From Staphylococcus intermedius NCTC 11048 (GTDB taxonomy: Bacteria > Bacillota > Bacilli > Staphylococcales > Staphylococcaceae): a DNA stretch of 51,566 nt. Made by a program: the position numbers and the translations under genes. The notes under the pieces are model-generated. The model saw only the letters and a list, made by a program, of their open reading frames with translations, had not been told where the DNA came from and searched no databases. Of this stretch, positions 30,589 through 39,768 are shown in pieces. The stretch is taken from the NCBI RefSeq assembly GCF_002902385.1, contig NZ_PPQH01000007.1, positions 1-51,566 of the forward strand. The letters run 5' to 3'. The number at the start of each line of letters is the position of its first letter. Positions within the stretch are counted from its first letter, which is position 1.

Positions 30589-33500
30589 CTATTCATTACT
30601 TCTTAACTGTGTTGTACTTTGATAATTTTTAGAAACCACTTCTAAAATAATTGGAATTCGATTTTTTAATTCTGAAACATGTGAAATAATTCCGACTAAG
30701 CGGCCACTCGATTGCAATTGAATTAATGTATCGAGCGCTGTTTCTAATGTTTCTTGGTCAAGCGTTCCAAATCCTTCATCAATAAACATCGCATCTAACG
30801 CAATGCCCCCTTGTTCGCTTTGAACAACTTCACTTAATCCTAATGCCAATGCAAGTGAGGCTTGGAACGTTTCTCCGCCAGATAACGATGTGATATGACG
30901 CGCTTGGTTGGAATAGTAATCAAATACCTCAATCTCTAAACCACTGAAGCCTCTTCCTTTTTTCTCATTCCTCACTAATTCATAACGCTGTCCAGTCATA
31001 CTCAGTAAACGTTGATTCGCTTTCAACAATATCTGTTCTAGATAATGCATTAATACATAATTTTCTAAGGTCAGATTGTGTGCATTTTTACCTTTCAAAA
31101 TCTCAGCCAGTTGGAATAACTCTAGTTGCTCATTGAGTGTGTTTTTTAAGTATGCCACTTCATCCTTAATTTTTTGCGCCGTTTTTTGATTTTGCGTCGC
31201 TTGAAATGCATATTCATTAAAGCGTCTCTGCACATCTTCAAAAGCTTCTCGTTGTTCTTGTTGTTTTGCTTTTAAAGCATCGATATTTTCAACATTGATT
31301 TTCGAAAGTTGCTGAGACACATCTTGTAATTTAAGCGCTACTGTTTGCTTTTCTTGATAAAACGTTTGTACTTCTTCTTCGTACGCATCTTTATGAACAC
31401 TGTCTTGTAAAATCTCTAGTAATGTTGCACGATTTTGGATGTTTAATGCTTTTAATGCTTCATCAATATCCACATCCAAAGTTTTAACTTGTTCTCTACG
31501 TTCGTCAATTTGATGTGCGCGCAATTTGAGTTCATATTGCTTTTCTCTTAACTTTGTGGCAAGTTGATCCCGTCGTTCTGTGAGTGTTGTTTTATCTTGG
31601 TTAAACTGATTCACAGTAGATTGCATCTTGCTAAAAACGGCTTTGAATGTATCAATATCATTGTATCCAGTTTCCGCAGCAAATTTCTCCAAATGCTCTT
31701 GAATATATTCCTGTTCTTTCATCAACAATTGTATTTGCTGCTTGTTTTCATCGATGACTTGATTAATTCGGCTGACTTCTTCTTGGATGGCTGCAATACG
31801 TGAATTTTCTTGATCGATAACTTCGAGTTGCTGTTTGATTTCCTTTTGTTCCGCTTCAGCTGATTTGGGGTGCGCTTCATTAAAATCAACTTTACCGATT
31901 TCAGCAAGCCGTGCTCTCGTATGTGAGATATTCGCTTCACTTTTAATTTTTTGTTCATTGAGCGTTGTAATTGCTTGCTCAATGGCACGATTTGCTTCTT
32001 GAATCTTTTTAATTTGCTCTATATCCGCATCAGTTTCCAGAACATGTACCGTTTGACCACATACAGGACATGGCTCATTTTGGTTTAATGTAGCCCGTAG
32101 TGTCATGACCGCTTGCTCATGGTTCAACAGTTGTTGTTCATTATCCGATATCACTTGAATATTCGCCTGATGTTGAGCGATTTCTGCATTGATTCGATCT
32201 AATGCCTCAGTCTCGTTTTGCAGCTGTTCTTGTTGCCGTGCTTGAATCATTGCGTTATTTTGCGCGACTCGTAATGTTGCAATCTTTTCTACTAACGTTG
32301 CCTGTTCACCTTGTAATTGTGATTTTTGTTCATAATTAGGCTGGCGTTCAAGATCGTCTTTATCCATCGCTTCAAGCTTTTGTATCTCCAAGTCATTCTG
32401 TTGACTTAACTTTTGCGTCGTTTCTTTAATGATTGTCAAACGTGAAGATTTATCTTTCAATTGGTCACATGCTTGATAAAAATGTCGTGTGCGTTCAAGA
32501 TACTGTGCTTGTTGATTCATTTCATCTTCTTTTAACAAATGGCTTTCAAGCGCTTGCTGCAATTCAACCTGTTGTGCTTCTAATTTTTTGATTTCAGTTT
32601 GCTGTTGTTGATGCTCTTGTTGTTGTGCCTTTAATGTTTCTTCAATTTCTTGAAGATTTTGATACATTTTAAGCGCCACTTTACTTTCATTTATTAACTT
32701 TAATTGCGTTTCAAGTTGCTGAATACGTGGTTGACGTGCTTCAAATTGATTAAGCGCTACCTTTAATTGTTGCTGTTGTTCTGATAGCTGTTGACGCAAT
32801 AATTGACGTTCTACTGCTGCATTCACACTGTTCAACACTTTTTCTACTTGTTGCTTTTCTCGCTGCACTTCTGAGACTTGTTGTTGTGCAATCGTTTCAA
32901 ATTGAGGCAATGCTGCGATCATTAAATCATATTGCTCACTTTTAAGACCTTTTTCTACTAACAAATCGGGATGATCTAACGTATACAATTCGTCCCATCC
33001 ACTTTGTATTTTAGTATAGATTTGGTCAATTTCATTTTTCATATGATTTGTTTTATCAGTGAGTCGATTTTTCAATACATCATATAATTGGGTGTTAAAA
33101 AGCGTTCTTAAAATGGTTTGCTTATCTGTACTATTCGAGACTAAAAATTCTTTAAACTCACCTTGAGGTAATACGAAAAGCTGTCTAAACTGATCTTGTT
33201 TCAATTTAAGGAGCTCTAAAATGAAGCGTTCACCTGCTTGAATCGTACTTTCTATGAGTTCAAACTGCCCTGCCTCATAACGGTACACTTCAAGCTTAGG
33301 TTTAGTTTCATTTTTATTGCCAGGTTTTAAAAATGAAGCTTCTCGAACAACCTTATAGACATGTCCCGATACTTCAAATTCAAATGTCACGGTCAATGGT
33401 TTTGTTGCATCTGCAAAATGACTTCTTAAATGTTTGACTTCTCTTTTCTCCGTAGATGCACGACCGTATAAAGCATACACAATCCCATCGAAAATCATCG

Positions 33501-33621
33501 TCTTCCCTGAACCTGTCTTACCACTAATTAAAAACAGTTGATTGGACTGGATACGGGAGAAATCAATCGTCTCATCTAAAAATGGTCCAAAATTTTGAAG
33601 ATGTAATTTTAATGGTTTCAT
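30589..33621 (-). CDS. sbcC: SbcC, SMC-like subunit of the SbcCD nuclease
   Basis: A 1010-residue Rad50-type ATPase. The N-terminal Walker A is GKTGSGKTM near residue 35; the C-terminal signature SLSGGETFQASLALALGLSEV and Walker B ALDAMFIDEGFGTLD complete the ATP site. Between them are two long coiled-coil arms rich in Gln, Glu and Leu, meeting at the zinc hook CPVC (Cys518, Cys521). With SbcD it opens DNA hairpins and blocked ends at stalled forks. The ATG is two bases after the sbcD stop and has GAGGAGG, so the pair is one operon under an SOS promoter. Length is within one residue of S. aureus SbcC as I recall. Confidence 0.95.
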   Translation of the reverse strand: MKPLKLHLQNFGPFLDETIDFSRIQSNQLFLISGKTGSGKTMIFDGIVYALYGRASTEKREVKHLRSHFADATKPLTVTFEFEVSGHVYKVVREASFLKPGNKNETKPKLEVYRYEAGQFELIESTIQAGERFILELLKLKQDQFRQLFVLPQGEFKEFLVSNSTDKQTILRTLFNTQLYDVLKNRLTDKTNHMKNEIDQIYTKIQSGWDELYTLDHPDLLVEKGLKSEQYDLMIAALPQFETIAQQQVSEVQREKQQVEKVLNSVNAAVERQLLRQQLSEQQQQLKVALNQFEARQPRIQQLETQLKLINESKVALKMYQNLQEIEETLKAQQQEHQQQQTEIKKLEAQQVELQQALESHLLKEDEMNQQAQYLERTRHFYQACDQLKDKSSRLTIIKETTQKLSQQNDLEIQKLEAMDKDDLERQPNYEQKSQLQGEQATLVEKIATLRVAQNNAMIQARQQEQLQNETEALDRINAEIAQHQANIQVISDNEQQLLNHEQAVMTLRATLNQNEPCPVCGQTVHVLETDADIEQIKKIQEANRAIEQAITTLNEQKIKSEANISHTRARLAEIGKVDFNEAHPKSAEAEQKEIKQQLEVIDQENSRIAAIQEEVSRINQVIDENKQQIQLLMKEQEYIQEHLEKFAAETGYNDIDTFKAVFSKMQSTVNQFNQDKTTLTERRDQLATKLREKQYELKLRAHQIDERREQVKTLDVDIDEALKALNIQNRATLLEILQDSVHKDAYEEEVQTFYQEKQTVALKLQDVSQQLSKINVENIDALKAKQQEQREAFEDVQRRFNEYAFQATQNQKTAQKIKDEVAYLKNTLNEQLELFQLAEILKGKNAHNLTLENYVLMHYLEQILLKANQRLLSMTGQRYELVRNEKKGRGFSGLEIEVFDYYSNQARHITSLSGGETFQASLALALGLSEVVQSEQGGIALDAMFIDEGFGTLDQETLETALDTLIQLQSSGRLVGIISHVSELKNRIPIILEVVSKNYQSTTQLRSNE

Positions 33622-33623
33622 GA

Positions 33624-34745
33624 TTATTCCTCCTCATCCATCGATTCTAACAACTGTACAATATGACTTTGTTGCGTTTTAGATAACGTATCGGTCGTCA
33701 TTTCAGAATAAAATCGCTCCACTATATCTAATGGTGATAACTTTTTGACATTTGTCAGTGCTTTAGACTGATTAGAAGATGGTTGCACTTGTTGTGTTAA
33801 TGACAATGTATTCGGATATATTTGTTTCAACTTCTGCATTGGATCTTGAACATGCGTTAATTGTTCAACATTAAAATGAAAATAACTGTCATCACTTTTA
33901 CGTTTAAAACGGCCATTCATGATATCATCAAAACTTGCTTCCACAACTTCTAACTCTCGATTTGGCTTTAAAGGAATAAATCTTTGTCGCATTGCTTGTT
34001 CGGAGTCAATTTGGAATAGACGGATTCCTTTAGCTTGTTGTACTTCTGAAAACGAGTATTGTAACAGTGAACCACTATAAACGACATTTTGATACTGGGT
34101 CGCAAAAGGATGATGAATGTGACCGAGCATCACTGCATCAAAATCCAACAAAAATTTTGGAGACACAGCTTCAATAGTTCCTATAGTAATGTCACGTTCG
34201 GAGTCGCTTTTCGGCGCACCTGTAAGTGTAAAGTGGCCTACGAGTATATTTGTCATTGTAGGATTTAACTGTGGACGTATTTGATCTACTAAATGTTTTA
34301 CTGCCTCTTCGTAATAATCTACAGCAACGCCTAAATACTCACGCGCTTCAGATAACGTAAAAAATGGTAGCGTGTAAATGGCCACGTTCCCTAAGATGAC
34401 AGGTTCAAAAAACTGTTCAATTTCTGTTGCAATATAAAGTTGATTATGTCGAAACCAAGATGCACCATAGCGTAGACGTTCTTTACCATCATGATTCCCA
34501 TTTATCATCACGATTGGAATTTGCATGTCTAAATTTATTTTTGCAATCGTCTCTTCCATCAGTTGAATCACGTATTTACTCGGATAAGCCGTATCATAAA
34601 TATCTCCAGCAATAATGAGCACATCTGGTTGTTCACGTTCAAGGGCATCGATCAATTGTTGTAAAACGTATTGCTGATCTTCTAAAAATGAATGACCATT
34701 TAAAACTTTACCTAAATGCCAATCTGCTGTATGTATTAATTTCAT
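33624..34745 (-). CDS. sbcD: SbcD, nuclease subunit of SbcCD
   Basis: A 373-residue Mre11-type nuclease. The metallophosphatase motifs are HTADWHLGK (residues 4-12), IAGDIYD near 54, NGNHDGKER near 88, GHFTLTG near 178 and GHIHHP near 214. The C-terminal part contacts SbcC. The longest frame starts at 34832, but the ATG at 34745 gives the family start MKLIHTADWH and has GAGGTG six bases upstream; the extension would run through the -10 and the LexA box. It leads the sbcD-sbcC operon. Confidence 0.95.
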   Translation of the reverse strand: MKLIHTADWHLGKVLNGHSFLEDQQYVLQQLIDALEREQPDVLIIAGDIYDTAYPSKYVIQLMEETIAKINLDMQIPIVMINGNHDGKERLRYGASWFRHNQLYIATEIEQFFEPVILGNVAIYTLPFFTLSEAREYLGVAVDYYEEAVKHLVDQIRPQLNPTMTNILVGHFTLTGAPKSDSERDITIGTIEAVSPKFLLDFDAVMLGHIHHPFATQYQNVVYSGSLLQYSFSEVQQAKGIRLFQIDSEQAMRQRFIPLKPNRELEVVEASFDDIMNGRFKRKSDDSYFHFNVEQLTHVQDPMQKLKQIYPNTLSLTQQVQPSSNQSKALTNVKKLSPLDIVERFYSEMTTDTLSKTQQSHIVQLLESMDEEE

Positions 34746-34757
34746 TTTCATCACCTC

Positions 34758-34805
34758 AGAACAAATGTTCGATTCTATTTTATAGCATGCTGAATTACAT
34801 TTCAA
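34758..34805 (-). promoter_or_regulatory. sbcD promoter with LexA box
   Basis: On the minus strand TTGAAA (34800-34805), 17 bases, then TAAAAT (34777-34782). Immediately downstream at 34758-34771 is CGAACATTTGTTCT, a near-consensus LexA box covering the predicted start of transcription. The ribosome-binding site follows at once, so the leader is very short. Confidence 0.85.
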
Positions 34806-34852
34806 GTTAATGATGTAGCTTTTCATCCTCATTTTGCACAGGCCTAATTATA

Positions 34853-34887
34853 GAAAAAGACCTCGCAGTATTTTCACTGCAAAGGTC
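34853..34887 (-). terminator. Terminator after ccdC
   Basis: On the minus strand GACCTTTGCAGT pairs with ACTGCGAGGTC and TTTTTC follows, 14 bases after the ccdC stop. Confidence 0.88.
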
Positions 34888-34900
34888 AATAACATTCAAA

Positions 34901-35368
34901 TTATGCGACAAGCTGATTTTTGATTCTTTTATAACGATAAAGCATTGCAAGTCGCCAAGGTACCAGCATACTAAATGCAAGCAAGAAGAACATGCCTGCT
35001 AACTCCCCAGGGTCTATAGAATTGCCTAAAAAGACTTTCAATACTGTACGTATCAGTAGTAGCGTCACCAATACAAAGGGGAATGCTTTTGATTTTTTTA
35101 AATAAATTTGGCTACCTTTGACTTCAAAATGTGAGGTCATGATGAGCACACTTGAAAATACAACCCCTAAAACGACTGATTCAATGATTTCAAAGCCAGT
35201 TAATCTAAAATAAGGGACGACATACATTACTGCACCCGTAGCCATAAAGAAAGGAGGCAAAATAATTTTCTTTGTATTTACTGGATATTTTTGCGCCTTC
35301 ATTCTAATGACAATAACACCTGCACCCATCACAAATGCAATGAGTATGGATATAACTAAATACGTCAA
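34901..35368 (-). CDS. ccdC: CcdC family membrane protein
   Basis: A 155-residue protein with four or five hydrophobic helices, similar to Bacillus CcdC (YneJ). CcdC belongs to the Bacillus ccdA-yneI-ccdC cytochrome c maturation locus, but its exact role was never clear, and staphylococci lack typical c-type cytochromes. The start is best placed at TTG (35368): AGGAGGAG lies seven bases upstream. The ATG at 35386 would place that site inside the gene and has no site of its own. It lies between yneF and sbcD, all on one strand, in the same relative order as in Bacillus. Confidence 0.75.
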   Translation of the reverse strand: MTYLVISILIAFVMGAGVIVIRMKAQKYPVNTKKIILPPFFMATGAVMYVVPYFRLTGFEIIESVVLGVVFSSVLIMTSHFEVKGSQIYLKKSKAFPFVLVTLLLIRTVLKVFLGNSIDPGELAGMFFLLAFSMLVPWRLAMLYRYKRIKNQLVA

Positions 35369-35501
35369 CGCTGCTCCTCCTAACATGATCCAAAGATACC
35401 AATAAGTATATCACATGGCGCGCGAAATGAGTAATGCCCTGAACGCACCATTTCTAAAATATGAAAATCAATGATAGCTAAATCAGCATCTTACTCCAAA
35501 T

Positions 35502-35550
35502 AAAAATAGCAAAGGATAAGCGCTTTTCAATTTCAGCACAAATCTTTGCT
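35502..35550 (-). terminator. Terminator after yneF
   Basis: On the minus strand AGCAAAG (35544-35550) pairs with CTTTGCT (35508-35514) across a long loop and ATTTTTA follows. The loop is about 29 bases, so it is weaker than the others. Confidence 0.55.
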
Positions 35551-35570
35551 ATCATTAACATTTAAGAACA

Positions 35571-35798
35571 TTACATTTTTTTATCCATGTTTTTGTTCAT
35601 CATTGTCATCATTTGATTGATTTTCTTTTGAGATGGTTTTTGTCCCATCTGCATCATCATCATACGTAACATTTCTTCATTGATTGGTGGGTTTTTCTTT
35701 AAATAGTCCATCATATATTTACGAGCTAAGAAAAAGCCCCCAACTAATCCACCGATAAGTGCAATAACAATTAATAAAATTGCTAACCATGTAGCCAT
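35571..35798 (-). CDS. yneF: YneF family small membrane protein
   Basis: A 75-residue protein: one N-terminal transmembrane helix with small-residue packing ([16 protein letters not shown], about residues 11-26), then a Met-rich, basic cytosolic tail with MMMMQMG and a KKINQMM repeat-like end. This is the UPF0154/YneF pattern. The function is unknown in any species I know. The ATG at 35798 follows GGGTGA; a GTG at 35810 is in frame but lacks spacing. It lies between tkt and ccdC as in Bacillus. Confidence 0.85.
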   Translation of the reverse strand: MATWLAILLIVIALIGGLVGGFFLARKYMMDYLKKNPPINEEMLRMMMMQMGQKPSQKKINQMMTMMNKNMDKKM

Positions 35799-35891
35799 AG
35801 TTTCACCCACTTTCTTTATCCTTTTGCATTTTACTAAAATTATGTATGCTTTTCAAGATATGGAACAGAAATTTATATCAAAATCCATAAG

Positions 35892-35927
35892 AAAAGCCGA
35901 GCTCAAAATCGACTGATCGAGCTCGAC
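35892..35927 (-). terminator. Terminator after tkt
   Basis: On the minus strand GTCGAGCTC pairs with GAGCTCGGC and TTTTC follows, about 30 bases past the tkt stop. Confidence 0.85.
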
Positions 35928-35955
35928 TGTATAGTTGACTCTATTTGAGATGCAA

Positions 35956-37941
35956 TTATAATTTTTCGATTTCAGCTAAAACATTTTCTTTAGTGAAGCC
36001 GTATTTTTCAACCACTAAGTCACCAGGCGCACTTGCACCGTAACGGTCGATACCTACAACGACACCGTTCATACCCACATATTTGTGCCAACCTAATGAG
36101 GCTGCCATTTCAACAGCTGCACGTTTTTCAACATGTGGTAATAAAATTTCATCTTGGTATGCTTTAGGTTGATTTTCAAATGCATTCCAGTTAGGCATTG
36201 ACACAACACGTACGCCTTTACCTTGTTCTTCAAGCGCTTTAGCAACGTCTACAGTTAAACTTACTTCTGAACCAGATGCTAATAAAACATATTCTGGTGC
36301 TTTTTCAGTTTCATATACAACGTAAGCACCTTTTCTTACGCCTTCTTCAACTGTTGCTTCTTCTACATCTAATACAGGTAAGCCTTGACGTGTTAATACT
36401 AATGCAGTTGGAGTGTTGTTAGATTCAACAGCCACTTTCCAAGCTACACGTGTTTCGTTACCATCAGCTGGACGAATCACATTTAAGTTAGGAATCGCTC
36501 TTAAACCAGCTAATTGTTCAATTGGTTCGTGAGTAGGACCGTCTTCCCCAACAGCAATTGAGTCATGTGTGAAGATGAATGTTGAACGTAAGCCCATAAT
36601 TGCTGCTAAACGTAATGCTGGTTTCAAATAGTCACTGAATACGAAGAATGTCGCACCATATGGGATTAAACCACCGTGTGCAGCCATACCGTTAACAGCA
36701 GCAGCCATAGCGAATTCACGTACACCGAACCATACGTTTTTACCAACGCCATTTTCAGCGGAGAAGTCTGATTCGTTTTTAACATTTGATTTGTTAGATG
36801 ATGCTAAGTCTGCTGAACCACCAAATAAAGTCGGTACTGCTTGACTTAATGCTTGAATCACATCACCAGAGTCAGCACGAGAAGCTCCTTTGTGACCAAG
36901 TTCGTATTGAGGAAGCTCTTTTTCGTAGCCTTCAGGTAATTTACCTGCAATTGCATCTTGGAACTCTTGATATAATTCAGGATATTTCTCAGCATATTGT
37001 GCTACTTTTTCTTTCCATGCTTTTTCATTTTCATCAGCACGTTGAATCATTGTTGATTTGAAAATGTCATAAACTTCATCTTCAACATGGAAATGTTTAG
37101 AAGGATCAAGTTGGTAGCTTTCAAATGTTAACTTACGTTCTTCTTCACCAAGTGGTGCACCATGTGAAGCGTTACTGTTAGATTTATTTGGTGAACCATA
37201 ACCAATGATTGTTTTTACTTCAATGATTGTTGGACCTGTTTGACCTTTAGCTTCTTCAATCGCTTTATCGATTGCTTCAACATCATTACCATCTTTAACA
37301 AGAATATGGTTCCAACCATATGATTCAAAACGTTTTTTAATATCTTCAGAGAATGCTTTTGAAGCTTCGCCATCTAAAGAAATATCGTTCGAATCATAAA
37401 GGGTAATTAATTTATCTAACTTTAAGTGACCTGCAAGTGAAGCAGCTTCATGTGAAATCCCTTCCATCAAGTCACCATCAGATGCTAATACGTAAGTGTA
37501 GTGATCAACAACGTCGATATCTTTGTTGAATTTAGCTGCTAAATGTTTTTCAGCCATTGCCATACCTACTGACATTGCAAAACCTTGTCCAAGTGGTCCA
37601 GTTGTAATCTCTACACCTTGTGTATGATGATACTCAGGGTGTCCAGGTGTTTTAGAATCCCATTGTCTAAATTGTTTTAATTCATCAAGTTCGAGTGAAC
37701 CAGATACATGCAATAAACTATAAAGCAATGCTGATCCGTGACCTGCTGATAAAATAAAGCGGTCTCTGTTGAAATATTCATGTGAATTTGGATTAAAGTT
37801 TAAATGGCGTGTCCATAAAGTGTACGCCATTGGTGCAGCCCCCATTGGTAAACCAGGGTGACCTGAATTTGCTTTCTCAATAGCATCAATACTTAATCCA
37901 CGTATTGTATTTATAGCTAAGCTATCATTTCGTTGAGTCAT
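35956..37941 (-). CDS. tkt: Transketolase
   Basis: A 661-residue thiamine-diphosphate enzyme of the non-oxidative pentose phosphate pathway, moving two-carbon units between ketoses and aldoses. The start region has [16 protein letters not shown] with the substrate histidine near 27. The ThDP site shows [14 protein letters not shown] near 114 and [15 protein letters not shown] near 153. The pyrimidine domain has TFFVFSDY and [16 protein letters not shown] near 460-475. The C-terminal domain is complete. AGAAAGGAAGG precedes the ATG. Position next to ynzC and lexA is shared with Bacillus and S. aureus. Confidence 0.96.
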   Translation of the reverse strand: MTQRNDSLAINTIRGLSIDAIEKANSGHPGLPMGAAPMAYTLWTRHLNFNPNSHEYFNRDRFILSAGHGSALLYSLLHVSGSLELDELKQFRQWDSKTPGHPEYHHTQGVEITTGPLGQGFAMSVGMAMAEKHLAAKFNKDIDVVDHYTYVLASDGDLMEGISHEAASLAGHLKLDKLITLYDSNDISLDGEASKAFSEDIKKRFESYGWNHILVKDGNDVEAIDKAIEEAKGQTGPTIIEVKTIIGYGSPNKSNSNASHGAPLGEEERKLTFESYQLDPSKHFHVEDEVYDIFKSTMIQRADENEKAWKEKVAQYAEKYPELYQEFQDAIAGKLPEGYEKELPQYELGHKGASRADSGDVIQALSQAVPTLFGGSADLASSNKSNVKNESDFSAENGVGKNVWFGVREFAMAAAVNGMAAHGGLIPYGATFFVFSDYLKPALRLAAIMGLRSTFIFTHDSIAVGEDGPTHEPIEQLAGLRAIPNLNVIRPADGNETRVAWKVAVESNNTPTALVLTRQGLPVLDVEEATVEEGVRKGAYVVYETEKAPEYVLLASGSEVSLTVDVAKALEEQGKGVRVVSMPNWNAFENQPKAYQDEILLPHVEKRAAVEMAASLGWHKYVGMNGVVVGIDRYGASAPGDLVVEKYGFTKENVLAEIEKL

Positions 37942-38045
37942 TTAAAAATCCTTCCTTTCTCATTCCATATCATAGTTACATTATAACCGAAACAATGTCT
38001 GAAGCCTAATAAATGGTACCGCGTTATCCATTATATTCAAAAATA

Positions 38046-38282
38046 CTAACTACGCAATTGATTTTGCTTTTGTACTTCTTTTAGTTTTTCAGGTGTCACG
38101 TCATTACCATCCGGATCAATCACTTTTGTATTTTCGATTTGACTCTTAAAACTACTTCTAAAAACATTTAAATATTCACTTCTTAATTGAGATTGTTCTT
38201 TGGCTTCTGTTTCAGTCAAACCTTCATTTTTCTTTTTGTTTGCAAGTTCATTAATTCTATCTAATTTTTCTTTACTAAGCAT
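38046..38282 (-). CDS. ynzC: DUF896 (YnzC) family protein
   Basis: A 78-residue basic and acidic helical protein of the DUF896/YnzC family, with the pattern KLDRINELANKKK followed by LTETEAKEQSQLRSEYL. Bacillus YnzC has a solved small helical-hairpin structure but no defined activity. The gene has GGAGGGG seven bases before the ATG. In Bacillus ynzC follows yneA in the lexA-divergent SOS operon; here a terminator stands between sosA and this gene, so it need not be SOS-induced. Confidence 0.9.
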   Translation of the reverse strand: MLSKEKLDRINELANKKKNEGLTETEAKEQSQLRSEYLNVFRSSFKSQIENTKVIDPDGNDVTPEKLKEVQKQNQLRS

Positions 38283-38492
38283 ATGAGCTCCCCTCCGTGA
38301 TTTTCTTTACAAAAATATAACAGAAAAATGTTATAAAACCAAATGCTTGAACTCGGCTCAAAAGTAAGCGCTATCACGGATTACACATTTAACGATTGAT
38401 CAAATTTTACTCGAACGATAACTCATCTCATTCTCTAAAATTTGATTACACGTTATTTGATAAAGTTTTACCTATATTAAAGAAGAAACTAG

Positions 38493-38540
38493 AAAAAGAC
38501 CATAGAAGAGATGGCATGACCTTTTCTCTCTATAGTCTTT
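38493..38540 (-). terminator. Terminator after sosA
   Basis: On the minus strand AAAGACTATAGAGAGA pairs with TCTCTTCTATGGTCTTT with a few mismatches, and TTTCT follows. It lies 12 bases past the sosA stop and limits read-through to ynzC. Confidence 0.8.
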
Positions 38541-38551
38541 GTATCGATCAT

Positions 38552-38785
38552 TTAATGACTCAGTGTCACAGCGACAACGGACTGTTCGTTTGTATGATTG
38601 TGTTTCTGTTCGTATTTTTGTTGTTGTTCTGTTTGTGTCGATTTAAGTTGATGGTCTGTCATTTCGTACGTTTGTTCTGTTTTACTGGCATCATTAGCGA
38701 GTAAAAAGAATGATAAAAATAAGATTAAAGAAATGATAAATACTGATAAAAACAAGTAAATCTCTGTATATTTAATATGAAGCAT
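38552..38785 (-). CDS. sosA: SosA, SOS-induced cell division inhibitor
   Basis: A 77-residue membrane protein, the same length as S. aureus SosA. A short cytosolic start (MLHIKYTE) precedes one hydrophobic helix (about residues 8-32: YLFLSVFIISLILFLSFFLL), then a polar extracellular tail rich in Q, E, T and H. SosA halts division during the SOS response by acting on the divisome from outside, and is removed by the CtpA protease; this is known for S. aureus. The ATG at 38785 has GAGGAG eight bases upstream; GTG at 38794 lacks one. It is divergent from lexA, with LexA boxes between. The Bacillus counterpart is YneA, which instead carries a LysM domain. Confidence 0.9.
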   Translation of the reverse strand: MLHIKYTEIYLFLSVFIISLILFLSFFLLANDASKTEQTYEMTDHQLKSTQTEQQQKYEQKHNHTNEQSVVAVTLSH

Positions 38786-38798
38786 CTTCTCCACTCCT

Positions 38799-38896
38799 CG
38801 AACGTTTGTTTGTATTAATAATCTAACAGAACGAATGTTCTATGTCAACACCAAAACGAACAAACGTTTGTTAATGTTCGTGTGGTATGTTATAAT
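38799..38896. promoter_or_regulatory. lexA/sosA divergent control region with three LexA boxes
   Basis: Three boxes fit CGAAC-N4-GTTCG with few changes: CGAACGTTTGTTTG (38799-38812), AGAACGAATGTTCT (38828-38841) and CGAACAAACGTTTG (38857-38870). The lexA promoter is TTGTTA (38868-38873), 17 bases, TATAAT (38891-38896), with TG one base before the -10. The third box overlaps its -35. The box next to sosA lies against its ribosome site. Both genes should be LexA-repressed. Confidence 0.9.
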
Positions 38897-38929
38897 ATCA
38901 ATAAATAGTACTGAGAAGGAGTGTGGAAA

Positions 38930-39553
38930 ATGAGAGAATTAACTAAAAGACAAAGTGAAATATTTGATTTTATTAAACACGTCGTGCAAACAAAAGGCTA
39001 TCCACCTAGTGTTCGTGAAATCGGAGAGGCAGTGGGATTAGCTTCGAGTTCAACTGTACATGGACATTTATCAAGATTAGAGGAAAAAGGCTATATTCGA
39101 CGGGACCCTACCAAGCCACGCGCTATTGAAATCGTGAATGAATTGATGGGCGAACCAGTAAATATGGAGGAAACGATTTATGTACCTGTCATCGGTAAAG
39201 TTACTGCAGGGACACCGATTTCTGCTATCGAAAATGTTGAAGAGTATTATCCATTACCCGAACATTTTACGTCAACACATAACGGTCAGATTTTTATCCT
39301 TAATGTTGTGGGAGATAGTATGATTGAAGCTGGTATTTTAGACGGAGATAAAGTCATTGTTAGAAGTCAATCGATTGCTGAAAACGGGGACATCATTGTT
39401 GCAATGACAGAAGAAGACGAAGCTACTGTAAAACGTTTCTATAAAGAGAAAAATCGTTATCGTTTACAACCAGAAAACAGTAGTTTAGAACCTATTTATC
39501 TGGAACAAGTTACTGTGTTAGGCAAAGTCATTGGCTTGTTTAGAGAAATGTAA
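38930..39553 (+). CDS. lexA: LexA, SOS repressor
   Basis: A 207-residue repressor, the S. aureus LexA length. The N-terminal winged helix covers residues 1-70, with recognition helix around [20 protein letters not shown]. Self-cleavage site Ala93-Gly94 (VTAGTP), catalytic Ser130 (GDSMIEAG) and Lys168 (ATVKRF) are all in place. RecA filaments on damaged DNA trigger cleavage and release the regulon. ATG at 38930 has GAAGGAG eight bases upstream; the in-frame GTG at 38921 lies inside that site. It is autoregulated through the boxes upstream. Targets within this window by box: lexA, sosA, sbcDC, parEC and the Y-family polymerase. Confidence 0.97.
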   Translation: MRELTKRQSEIFDFIKHVVQTKGYPPSVREIGEAVGLASSSTVHGHLSRLEEKGYIRRDPTKPRAIEIVNELMGEPVNMEETIYVPVIGKVTAGTPISAIENVEEYYPLPEHFTSTHNGQIFILNVVGDSMIEAGILDGDKVIVRSQSIAENGDIIVAMTEEDEATVKRFYKEKNRYRLQPENSSLEPIYLEQVTVLGKVIGLFREM

Positions 39554-39581
39554 TTTAACGTCCACCACTCCTTCAAAAAAA

Positions 39582-39617
39582 TGGACCTTACAACTTAACT
39601 GTAAGGTCCACTTTTTC
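39582..39617. terminator. Terminator after lexA, usable in both directions
   Basis: TGGACCTTACA pairs perfectly with TGTAAGGTCCA around ACTTAAC. TTTTTCT follows on the plus strand and TTTTTTGAAGG on the minus strand. Confidence 0.92.
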
Positions 39618-39718
39618 TAATCTTTATTCAGAATTTTTTTCACTTTTATTAAAATGTCTTCTGCTGCTTGCTTTTCATTAATTTTAATTTGTTTTGAATT
39701 CTTCTGCTTTGATGTCAT
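39617..39718 (-). CDS. Possible 33-residue basic peptide
   Basis: A short frame begins MTSKQKNSKQIKINEK and ends AEDILIKVKKILNKD. It is highly charged, with an amphipathic C-terminal helix pattern. GGAAGTG lies six bases before the ATG, a fair ribosome site. It sits after the CAP-domain gene on the same strand and stops exactly at the lexA terminator, which would also end its transcript. I do not recognise it, and codon evidence is too thin to decide. Confidence 0.35.
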   Translation of the reverse strand: MTSKQKNSKQIKINEKQAAEDILIKVKKILNKD

Positions 39719-39768
39719 TTGAATCACTTCCAACTGTGATATTCCCCAAACTACATCTTTCAAAACAT

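Noticed and set aside
36798..37061. Plus-strand frame inside tkt
   Set aside because: It is a shadow of the transketolase coding frame.
38010..38035. TGGTACCGCG, which resembles the T-box core
   Set aside because: It is on the plus strand between tkt and ynzC, both on the minus strand. No specifier stem, terminator or downstream plus-strand synthetase or amino acid gene follows. A short ATGG/CCAT hairpin explains it.
38396..38704. Plus-strand frame of about 100 residues antisense to sosA
   Set aside because: It is Phe/Cys/Leu-rich mirror sequence of sosA and its terminator, with no ribosome site.
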